DNA of 9,376 nt, taken from contig DEPX01000174.1 of the NCBI GenBank assembly GCA_002358975.1, forward strand, positions 1 to 9,376, in the 5' to 3' direction. The notes under the pieces were generated by a model, which made no database searches, was not told the origin of the DNA, and saw nothing but the letters and a program-made list of their open reading frames with translations. The position numbers and the translations under genes were made by a program. Of the stretch, positions 1-6,453 are shown in pieces. Source of the stretch: Micrococcaceae bacterium UBA3381. Lineage in GTDB: Bacteria; Actinomycetota; Actinomycetes; Actinomycetales; Micrococcaceae. Numbering within the stretch: the first letter of the stretch is position 1; every line of letters starts with the position of its first letter.

Positions 1-66
1 CGGCAACTTTCGGTGTGCATATTGAAAACGCACGGAACAACAACAAGATAGTTGGTAGAAATTCTG

Positions 67-531
67 ATGACTTATATCCCTGAATTAGCCACAGTTGTCG
101 CAGACGCAGAAGGCGGCGGAGAGCAGGGCGGCTCCGGCATGTTCATGCTGCTTATGTTGGCGGTACTTGGGCTACTGTTCTTTATGATGATTCGCCGCAA
201 CCGTAAAGCTATGCGGAAACAGCAGGAGCAGCGGTCCTCGTTGCAACCCGGTATGGACGTCATGACGACCTTCGGACTGTACGGCACCGTGACCGATATC
301 GATAAAGAAAATAACAAGGCGACTCTTGAACTGTCACCAGGTCAATACGCCACTATTCACCTGCAAGCTGTTGGTCAAGTCGTCGAAGAGCCAGCGGCTG
401 AAGAACTGCCAGAATCCGATATCACAGCTGAAGACATCCCCGACTACCCGGAACAGGCATCGCCAGAGTCGTTTGGTGACGAATACGGCCAAGAATACAA
501 AAACGATCCACGCGACGACCGCGACCAATAA
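67..531 (+). CDS. yajC: Preprotein translocase accessory subunit YajC
   Basis: Small single-pass membrane protein of the SecDF-YajC complex, which associates with SecYEG during protein export. From the ATG at 67 it is 154 residues: a short Gly-rich N-terminus, one hydrophobic segment at about 25-42, a basic stop-transfer run (RRNRKAMRK), then the YajC core with LQPGMDVMTTFGLYGTVTDI at about 59-78. The last 48 residues (107-154) are strongly acidic (18 Asp/Glu), making it longer than the roughly 110-residue enterobacterial protein; C-terminal extensions are common in actinobacteria. The frame is open back to a TTG at 52, but the ATG is preferred because GGTAGA (54-59) sits seven bases ahead of it and nothing comparable precedes the TTG. 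It lies 27 bases before secD, probably in the same operon. In many bacteria ruvB lies upstream; the first 66 bases are too short to tell. Confidence 0.93.
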   Translation: MTYIPELATVVADAEGGGEQGGSGMFMLLMLAVLGLLFFMMIRRNRKAMRKQQEQRSSLQPGMDVMTTFGLYGTVTDIDKENNKATLELSPGQYATIHLQAVGQVVEEPAAEELPESDITAEDIPDYPEQASPESFGDEYGQEYKNDPRDDRDQ

Positions 532-558
532 TACTTACCTAAAAGGCCCAATAAACTC

Positions 559-2298
559 ATGGCGTCCAAGACCCCACAATCCCGCGCTCGGCGCACTTTG
601 ACGTGGTTAGCTGCGATCATTGTTGGCCTAGGTGCCATCTTGGGCATCGGCGTAGCAACTAACAATACGTCTGGTGTACCACTGCTAGCACTTGATCTTG
701 AGGGCGGCACTCAGATGGTACTATCGCCGGAAACATCAACCGGTGAAGCCGTAACCCCAGAACAAATGAGCCAAGCTGTTGAAATTATTCGGCAACGCGT
801 TGACGGTTCTGGTGTCTCCGAGGCAGAAATTAATACCCAAGGCGACAATAACGTTGTAGTGTCTATGCCCGGTACTCCAGATGAACAGACCCGAGAGCTC
901 ATTCAGGCTTCTGCCAATATGGAATTCCGTTCGGTAATTACCGCGGGGTCATTTACAGCCACACCGGAAGACGAACGTGAAGATGTTTCAGAGATATCCG
1001 AACCGGATGCGGAACCTGAGAATGGATCCGACCCGAATTGGATCACTCCAGAAATTTACGATGAGTTTCAGCAAACGGACTGTACTGCATCGGACGCCAA
1101 CCAAATACGCGATAATTTGCCGGCAGACGAAGCTGTAGTTGCTTGCGACTTCGAGACAGACTCTAAATATATTCTTGGCCCGGTTGAAATCTCCGGCGAC
1201 CAGATCGATTCGGCAGATTATGGTATGTCTCAGACGCCTACCGGCGTGTCCGCTAACCAGTGGGTTGTCAATATTTCTTTCAAGAGTGAAGGCACCAAAG
1301 CTTTCCAGGAAGTTACGCAGCGTCTAACCGGGCAAAGCTCCCCACAAAACCAGTTCGCGATCTTATTGGACGGCCAAATTGTGTCTGCACCCGCCTCACA
1401 AGCCGTGATTACCGATGGCCGAGCACAAATCACCGGTGACTTTGATGAAGAACGGGCTGGACAACTTGCCGAGCAACTCGAGTATGGTGCGCTACCTATC
1501 TCCTTTGATGTTGAATCCGAACAGCAGATTTCGGCCACATTGGGTCAAGATCAACTCTTCTGGGGCTTAGTGGCTGGTCTGATTGGTCTTGGGCTAGTTG
1601 CCATTTACCAATTTTTCCAATACCGGGCGCTCGGTTTGGTCACGTTATCTTCCATTGTCATTATGGGCTTGTTAACTTATCTGGCCATAGTTCTGCTGGG
1701 GTGGTCCGACAATTATCGTCTCTCATTAGCAGGGATAGCCGGTATCATCGTGTCAATTGGTTTAACTGCAGATTCCTTTATTGTCTATTTCGAACGAATT
1801 AAAGACGAGATGCGGAATGCTCGGCCGTTTGAATCTGCCGTCAACTACGGCTGGGAGCGTGCCAAACGAACCATCACAGTATCAAAACTAGTCAACATTC
1901 TGGCATCCGTTGTTCTATACTTTGTCGCAGTCGGTAATGTTCGTGGTTTTGCTTTCACCCTGGGATTGACGTCGATAGCTGACCTGATTGTCGTATTTAT
2001 GTTCACTCACCCGCTCATGCAATTGCTAGCCCGAACCAGGTTCTTTGCTAGCGGCCATCCTATGTCGGGGATGGACCCGTCCTTACTTGGCCAGAAGCCG
2101 CTATATCAAGGTGCCGGCCGAGTTAGGGAATTTCGGCCTGAAAGCGAAGTTGCACCCAAGCGGAACAAAAGGAATAAACGTTCCGGTAAAGAAGCCACCC
2201 GACGACAAACTATTGCAGAGCGGCGAGCTGCTGAGCGAGCACAAGTGCTCTCTACACATAAATCATCTGATGACGAGCCTGCACGGGAGGACTTATGA
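559..2298 (+). CDS. secD: Protein translocase subunit SecD
   Basis: Polytopic inner-membrane subunit that, with SecF, uses the proton motive force to pull preproteins across the membrane late in Sec export. The 579 residues show the expected plan: TM1 at about 14-33, the SecD signature LDLEGGTQMVL (45-55), a large extracytoplasmic domain, then five membrane segments at about 333-352, 357-380, 388-409, 438-458 and 462-488. GLTADSFIVYFERIKDE (401-417) is the conserved TM4 motif with its Asp. The external domain carries an acidic, Pro/Ser-containing insertion (about 135-170) followed by two Cys (175, 196) that could form a disulfide. The cytoplasmic tail from about 519 is very basic, with 12 Lys/Arg between 534 and 560. 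AAAAGG (541-546) is a plausible ribosome binding site 12 bases before the ATG. The stop codon overlaps the secF start. Confidence 0.97.
   Translation: MASKTPQSRARRTLTWLAAIIVGLGAILGIGVATNNTSGVPLLALDLEGGTQMVLSPETSTGEAVTPEQMSQAVEIIRQRVDGSGVSEAEINTQGDNNVVVSMPGTPDEQTRELIQASANMEFRSVITAGSFTATPEDEREDVSEISEPDAEPENGSDPNWITPEIYDEFQQTDCTASDANQIRDNLPADEAVVACDFETDSKYILGPVEISGDQIDSADYGMSQTPTGVSANQWVVNISFKSEGTKAFQEVTQRLTGQSSPQNQFAILLDGQIVSAPASQAVITDGRAQITGDFDEERAGQLAEQLEYGALPISFDVESEQQISATLGQDQLFWGLVAGLIGLGLVAIYQFFQYRALGLVTLSSIVIMGLLTYLAIVLLGWSDNYRLSLAGIAGIIVSIGLTADSFIVYFERIKDEMRNARPFESAVNYGWERAKRTITVSKLVNILASVVLYFVAVGNVRGFAFTLGLTSIADLIVVFMFTHPLMQLLARTRFFASGHPMSGMDPSLLGQKPLYQGAGRVREFRPESEVAPKRNKRNKRSGKEATRRQTIAERRAAERAQVLSTHKSSDDEPAREDL
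2285..2290 (+). promoter_or_regulatory. secF ribosome binding site inside secD
   Basis: GGGAGG lies four bases ahead of the secF ATG at 2295, within the last codons of secD. It fixes the secF start and, with the ATGA overlap, supports coupled translation that keeps SecD and SecF production balanced. Confidence 0.8.
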
Positions 2299-3317
2299 GT
2301 CGTCTAGCCACCTGGGGAAATGAGCTATATGCGGGCAAGAAGTCTTACCCATTTGTTCAAAGATGGAAAACCTGGTTTATCGTTGCTTTGGTATTCCTCT
2401 TAGCGGTCGGCGGCATTACCGCATTACGCGGCGGATTCAATCTGGGAATCGATTTTCGAGGTGGTTCGGAATTTACTGTTTCGGGAGTAGAAAACTCTGA
2501 TCCAGCGATCGGTGAAAGGGCCGTAGCTGATTTAGTTCCTGATGGAGACGCAACGGTAACGAATATCGCCAGTGGTACTATTCGGGTTCAGACTGCTGAA
2601 CTATCAGACGAACAAACCTTGGACGTAGCTAATAGTCTACAAGAAGGATACGACGTTCCGGAGGATCAAGTAACTTCTAATTTCGTCGGTCCAACTTGGG
2701 GCGATGCCATTTCACAACAAATGCTGATCGGTCTCATTATCTTTTTGGTGCTGGTCGCTCTATATTTAGCCTTTTATTTCCGCACCTGGAAAATGTCGGC
2801 GGCAGCGATTATCGGACTACTGTATGTTGTTGTTTTAACGGTGGGGATTTACGGTGCAGTTGGCTTTGAGGTAACCCCACCGGCTATTATTGGCTTCCTA
2901 CTGATTCTGTCGTATTCGCTCTACGATACTGTTGTAGTGTTTGATAAGATTCGTGAGAACACGAAATACCTGGAAGCAGACCGACAACGGACGTTCGATG
3001 AATTAGTAAATCTGGCCGTCAACCAGACTTTGGTACGTTCAATCACTACATCAATCGTCGGGATATTGCCTGTTGGTTCCATTTTATTTATCGGTGCTGG
3101 CCTGTTAGGGGCAGGGACACTGCGCGATATTTCGTTATCAATATTTGTGGGCATTATCGTTGGGACCGTGGCGACATTATTCATTCAAGCGCCGCTGTAT
3201 GCACTGTTCAGACGAAATGAACCGTCTTTGCAGGAACGCGACAAAAGTATTTTACGACGTCGCAAGAACAAGGCTGAAGACACAAGTGAAAACATAAACT
3301 CAATTGATACTAACTAG
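2295..3317 (+). CDS. secF: Protein translocase subunit SecF
   Basis: Partner of SecD in the proton-driven Sec accessory complex. At 340 residues it is of normal length. TM1 is at about 25-43 and is followed by the family signature GIDFRGGSEF (51-60), a small external domain to about 135, then membrane segments at about 142-161, 168-187, 195-215, 250-270 and 276-302. SYSLYDTVVVFDKIREN (206-222) is the conserved SecF TM4 motif, with the Asp-Thr-Val-Val-Val-Phe-Asp-Lys-Ile-Arg core intact. The cytoplasmic tail (306-326) is basic, with an RRRK run. Its ATG overlaps the secD TGA by four bases (ATGA). It is separated from rel by 152 bases in which I see no apt gene; apt lies in this gap in Corynebacterium glutamicum. 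No intrinsic terminator is visible after its stop, so read-through into rel is possible. Confidence 0.97.
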   Translation: MSRLATWGNELYAGKKSYPFVQRWKTWFIVALVFLLAVGGITALRGGFNLGIDFRGGSEFTVSGVENSDPAIGERAVADLVPDGDATVTNIASGTIRVQTAELSDEQTLDVANSLQEGYDVPEDQVTSNFVGPTWGDAISQQMLIGLIIFLVLVALYLAFYFRTWKMSAAAIIGLLYVVVLTVGIYGAVGFEVTPPAIIGFLLILSYSLYDTVVVFDKIRENTKYLEADRQRTFDELVNLAVNQTLVRSITTSIVGILPVGSILFIGAGLLGAGTLRDISLSIFVGIIVGTVATLFIQAPLYALFRRNEPSLQERDKSILRRRKNKAEDTSENINSIDTN

Positions 3318-3333
3318 CCGACGTGTTAGAAAT

Positions 3334-3441
3334 ATGCCCCGTCCTGTAGCCTTAGATCCAAGTTACAAGGTAATGCTTTTAACTGAACGTATTCCATGTA
3401 GTGAAGAGCTAGGTAAAGTCTCTTGTGACGCGGTAAACTAG
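3334..3441 (+). CDS. Possible 35-codon small ORF ahead of rel
   Basis: An ATG at 3334 opens a 35-residue frame (beginning MPRPVALDPSYK, ending KVSCDAVN) that fills most of the secF-rel spacer and stops 28 bases before the rel start. A second in-frame ATG at 3373 would give 22 residues. I recognise no family and see no signal peptide or membrane segment; there are two Cys. The ribosome binding site is weak: TTAGAA is about two bases from the first ATG, and AAGG only two bases from the second. It could be a leader peptide, a remnant of a lost gene, or chance. A frame of this length arises easily by chance, so confidence is low. Confidence 0.2.
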   Translation: MPRPVALDPSYKVMLLTERIPCSEELGKVSCDAVN

Positions 3442-3455
3442 CAGTTCACCTTCGT

Positions 3456-3463
3456 AAAGGAGA
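3456..3463 (+). promoter_or_regulatory. rel ribosome binding site
   Basis: AAAGGAGA, a near-perfect Shine-Dalgarno sequence, ends six bases before the GTG at 3470. It is the best such site in the window and decides the GTG as start, since no competing start with comparable spacing is present. Confidence 0.85.
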
Positions 3464-3469
3464 CCGGAC

Positions 3470-5746
3470 GTGGCAAGTCGATCAACTTCATCTCGCAGCG
3501 AGCAAATTGGTTCTGACCCGCTTGTACCCGCGCGTGGTTTTGGTCGGTTTGCACGGCTTGGAGGGCGTGGTTATTCACCACTGCTAGAACCGTTGATTCG
3601 GACATTGAAGGTCCGCCATCCAAAAGATGACATTGGACCGATTATTCGTGCTTTCAATGTGGCCAACTATTATCATCGAGATCAGTTTCGAAAATCAGGC
3701 GATCCCTATATAACTCATCCGGTCGCCGTAGCAACGATACTGGCAGAACTAGGCCTAACCGGTGAAACCCTTATCGCGGCTTTATTGCATGACACAGTCG
3801 AAGATACTGACTATGCACTACAACAACTCGAGGACGACTTTGGCCCAGACGTTGCGCTGCTTGTTGATGGAGTTACAAAGCTTGATCGAGTAGAGTTTGG
3901 GGCTGCTGCTGAAGCTGAAACTGTTCGAAAAATGATTATCGCCATGGCGAAAGATGTCCGTGTGTTGATGATCAAACTCGCTGATAGGCTTCATAATGCG
4001 CGTACCTGGCGGTATGTTCCTCCGGAGTCGTCGGCCCGTAAAGCACGCGAGACGTTGGATATTTATGCTGCACTAGCACACCGCTTGGGCCTAAATACCA
4101 TTAAATGGGAATTAGAAGACCTGTCTTTTGCAGCTCTTTGGCCAAAAGTCTATGCCGAAATTGTGCGACTGGTAGGGGAGCGGACTCCAGAGCGACAAAA
4201 GGTCGTTGCTAACCTGACCGAGCAAGTAGATAAAGAACTTCGTGCCTCAAAAATTCGTGCAACTGTCACAGGACGATCGAAACACTACTATTCGATCTAT
4301 CAGAAGATGCAGGAGCAGGACAAAGAATTCAACGAAATCTACGATCTTTTAGGGATTCGTGTTCTAGTTGATTCTGTGCGTGACTGCTATGCCGTGCTGG
4401 GAGCTTTGCATTCTCGGTGGTCGCCTATTCCGGGTCGATTTAAAGATTACATTGCAATGCCGAAGTTCAATATGTACCAATCTTTGCACACGACTGTGAT
4501 TGGTCCCGGTGGCAAACGAATCGAAATCCAAATTCGAACCTACGAGATGCACCATCGAGCTGAGTATGGTGTTGCCGCACACTGGGCGTATAAGCGTGGG
4601 GGATCAAGCAGTTCTGAAACACCTGGCTGGTTGAAGACGGTGTTAGATTGGCAAGAAGATGCTTCAGATCCCAATGATTTTCTAGATTCTTTACGAACCG
4701 AAATTGGATCTTCAGAAGTTTATGTATTCACGCCGAAAGGCGAAATCAAAGCCTTGCCCTCTGGCTCCACCCCAGTGGACTTTGCCTACAGTGTGCATAC
4801 ACAAGTAGGCCATCGAACTGTTGGTGCACGGGTGAATGGTCGTCTTGTACCCCTGAATACCGTGCTAAATCATGGGGATTCTGTAGAGATATTCACCGAT
4901 AAAGACGACAACGCAGGGCCGTCCCAGGACTGGTTAGGTTTTGTCCGTTCGGGTCGTGCTCGAAACCGAATCCGTCACTGGTTCTCCAAGGAACGTCGCG
5001 ATGAAATTATCGAGCGTGGCAAAGACTTGTTAACCAAAGAAGCACGGAAGCATAAGTTGCCGCTGCAGCAAATGCTAAGTACCGATACGTTGACAAGGGT
5101 AGCTGACGAACTTAACTACGAGGATGTTCAGGGTCTATATGCCGGCCTGGGCGAAGGTACCATTTCCTTACCGAATGTATTACGGCGGATAGAAAAGATC
5201 CTTGTACCAGAGGAGCAAAAAGAGCCAGAACCAGATACGGTTGCTATCCCGACAATCCCGCAACCCTCACGCCACACTGATTCCGGTATTATTGTTCCAG
5301 GCGCTGGCGATGTGATGGCGAAATTAGCACGTTGTTGTGCACCGGTACCGCCAGACAAGGTCATTGGGTTTGTTACGCGTGGTTCCGGTATTTCGGTGCA
5401 CCGTAACGATTGCCCAAACGTAGTAAATACCCCGGAACCTGACCGTCTGATTGAAGTTGAATGGGCCCCAACATCAGAATCTTCCTTCACCGTGGACATC
5501 GTGGTATTAGCGTTGGACAGAAAACAGCTACTCTCTGATTTGACAGCCGTGCTGGCGGAACATCACGTCAATATTTTATCGGCGAGTGTTAATACACGTC
5601 GGGATCGCGTTGCCGAAACAAGCTTTGTCTTTGAGATGGGTGACACAGGCCATCTACACCATTTAATGAATGCGGTTCGCAGGGTTGATGGGGTATACGA
5701 CGTTTACCGTCGCTCTGACCGTAAAAGGACTGCAACATCAAGCTAA
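3470..5746 (+). CDS. rel: Bifunctional (p)ppGpp synthetase/hydrolase Rel (RSH)
   Basis: Cytoplasmic, ribosome-associated enzyme of the stringent response: it makes (p)ppGpp from ATP and GDP/GTP when uncharged tRNA enters the A site, and hydrolyses it otherwise. The 758 residues contain every long-RSH domain. The HD hydrolase has H83, the H107-D108 pair in LLHDTVEDT and RLHN (173-176), so it looks active. The synthetase has RFKDYI (323-328), the RxKD form typical of bifunctional Rel enzymes, then YQSLHTT, EIQIRT and HHRAEYGVAAHW with the catalytic Glu at 365. The TGS domain is at about 414-475, the zinc-finger region has RCCAPVP (621-627) with H644 and C648, and an ACT domain spans about 672-746. 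The start is GTG, set by a strong AAAGGAG. Actinobacteria normally have one long RSH, often named relA or rel. It converges on the next gene with a 19-base gap. Confidence 0.97.
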   Translation: MASRSTSSRSEQIGSDPLVPARGFGRFARLGGRGYSPLLEPLIRTLKVRHPKDDIGPIIRAFNVANYYHRDQFRKSGDPYITHPVAVATILAELGLTGETLIAALLHDTVEDTDYALQQLEDDFGPDVALLVDGVTKLDRVEFGAAAEAETVRKMIIAMAKDVRVLMIKLADRLHNARTWRYVPPESSARKARETLDIYAALAHRLGLNTIKWELEDLSFAALWPKVYAEIVRLVGERTPERQKVVANLTEQVDKELRASKIRATVTGRSKHYYSIYQKMQEQDKEFNEIYDLLGIRVLVDSVRDCYAVLGALHSRWSPIPGRFKDYIAMPKFNMYQSLHTTVIGPGGKRIEIQIRTYEMHHRAEYGVAAHWAYKRGGSSSSETPGWLKTVLDWQEDASDPNDFLDSLRTEIGSSEVYVFTPKGEIKALPSGSTPVDFAYSVHTQVGHRTVGARVNGRLVPLNTVLNHGDSVEIFTDKDDNAGPSQDWLGFVRSGRARNRIRHWFSKERRDEIIERGKDLLTKEARKHKLPLQQMLSTDTLTRVADELNYEDVQGLYAGLGEGTISLPNVLRRIEKILVPEEQKEPEPDTVAIPTIPQPSRHTDSGIIVPGAGDVMAKLARCCAPVPPDKVIGFVTRGSGISVHRNDCPNVVNTPEPDRLIEVEWAPTSESSFTVDIVVLALDRKQLLSDLTAVLAEHHVNILSASVNTRRDRVAETSFVFEMGDTGHLHHLMNAVRRVDGVYDVYRRSDRKRTATSS

Positions 5747-5765
5747 CCCCAATATGGGCACACGC

Positions 5766-6368
5766 TTACGCCGCTTTATTTAGTAGCCCTTCTAACTGAT
5801 AAATGGCGATCTCCATACCGGGCAGATGAGCGCTTGTTCGGAACCGCTCCGTAAGCGTGTCAAGATCTATCATTTGGGTGAGTTCCAGAGCTCGAGATTG
5901 ATGTCGAGGAGTCCCGCCGAGACGTAGTAAGTCTTCAATTGTTAACGCGACATTAGTCACTACGACCCCTCCAATTACCAGTAAGTCGTCATCTTCAAGC
6001 TCAGGGCGTTGTAAATAGTCAACATGACGCAATGCTGCAGGGTGAACTCCCAGCCGCGAATGGCTGTTTTGATACTCTGCGGTTCCGGCCTCCAACATTT
6101 CTGGCGCTTGCCCACCGGCATGGATCCATGCGGCTGTCAATAGTGTAGCTGTCCAATCTCCGGTGATGACATGTTCTGCGGCCATTCGTACAGCTTTGGC
6201 GCGCTGCGTAGCCGTGTCAGGAACATCCGCATCGACATAATAGGGACCGAATTGGGCACGCAGTACACCGTGATATGCCATAGCAGATAATTCGTTCGGC
6301 GAAAAAGGGTCATGGGGGACATACAGACCGTACTGGTTGGTTACAGAATTATTTACTGAGGTAAGCAT
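5766..6368 (-). CDS. AbiEi-like antitoxin/regulator family protein, orphan
   Basis: A 200-residue soluble protein. Residues 22-50 (ending in GPYYVDADVPDT) have the shape of the N-terminal winged-helix found in AbiEi-type antitoxins and related regulators (Ser-Pro-x-Glu-Leu, then Gly-Val-Leu-Arg, then Tyr-Val). LLTAAWIHAGG (76-86) and GGVVVTNVALTIEDLLRLGG (133-152) match, in my memory, segments of the actinobacterial members (Ala-Ala-Trp-x-x-Gly and GVxVT-x-hydrophobic-R/T-x-x-D). No AbiEii-like toxin is next to it, so it is unlikely to be half of a local toxin-antitoxin pair; a DNA-binding regulator is as likely. It lies downstream of the DUF349 gene, beyond a strong terminator, and convergent with rel. 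The ATG at 6368 has no evident Shine-Dalgarno. A TGTAAT on the minus strand at 6378-6383, nine bases before the ATG, could give an almost leaderless transcript. The family assignment rests on pattern memory only. Confidence 0.6.
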   Translation of the reverse strand: MLTSVNNSVTNQYGLYVPHDPFSPNELSAMAYHGVLRAQFGPYYVDADVPDTATQRAKAVRMAAEHVITGDWTATLLTAAWIHAGGQAPEMLEAGTAEYQNSHSRLGVHPAALRHVDYLQRPELEDDDLLVIGGVVVTNVALTIEDLLRLGGTPRHQSRALELTQMIDLDTLTERFRTSAHLPGMEIAIYQLEGLLNKAA

Positions 6369-6377
6369 GACCCAATG

Positions 6378-6383
6378 ATTACA
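6378..6383 (-). promoter_or_regulatory. Possible -10 element for the AbiEi-like gene
   Basis: On the minus strand this reads TGTAAT, five of six matches to TATAAT, nine bases upstream of the ATG. That spacing fits a leaderless or nearly leaderless start, which is common in actinobacteria, and would explain the missing ribosome binding site. I see no -35 box at the usual distance, where the terminator stem lies instead. Confidence 0.25.
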
Positions 6384-6422
6384 AAAAACAGTCCCAGCCG
6401 AAGGTGTGTCGGCCGGGACTGT
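6383..6422 (-). terminator. Intrinsic terminator of the DUF349 gene
   Basis: Fourteen-position arms at 6388-6401 and 6409-6422 flank a seven-base loop. Read on the minus strand, all positions pair, one as a G-U wobble (6414 with 6396), and the stem runs into six T (6388 to 6383). On the plus strand that position is an A-C mismatch and no direct T tract follows, so the element mainly serves minus-strand transcription. It begins 31 bases after the DUF349 stop. Confidence 0.93.
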
Positions 6423-6453
6423 GGATAACTTTTAAGAGTTACGTCTGATGCGT

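Noticed and set aside
1..51. Tail of an upstream ruvB gene
   Set aside because: ruvB often precedes yajC, but the short frames ending at 25, 51 and 83 do not resemble a RuvB C-terminus well enough to call.
52..66. TTG at 52 as the yajC start
   Set aside because: The ATG at 67 has GGTAGA at proper spacing; the TTG has only a weak upstream purine run.
3434..3439. TAAACT as a -10 box for rel
   Set aside because: It fits the -10 pattern, but no acceptable -35 hexamer lies 16-18 bases upstream, so I cannot support a promoter here.
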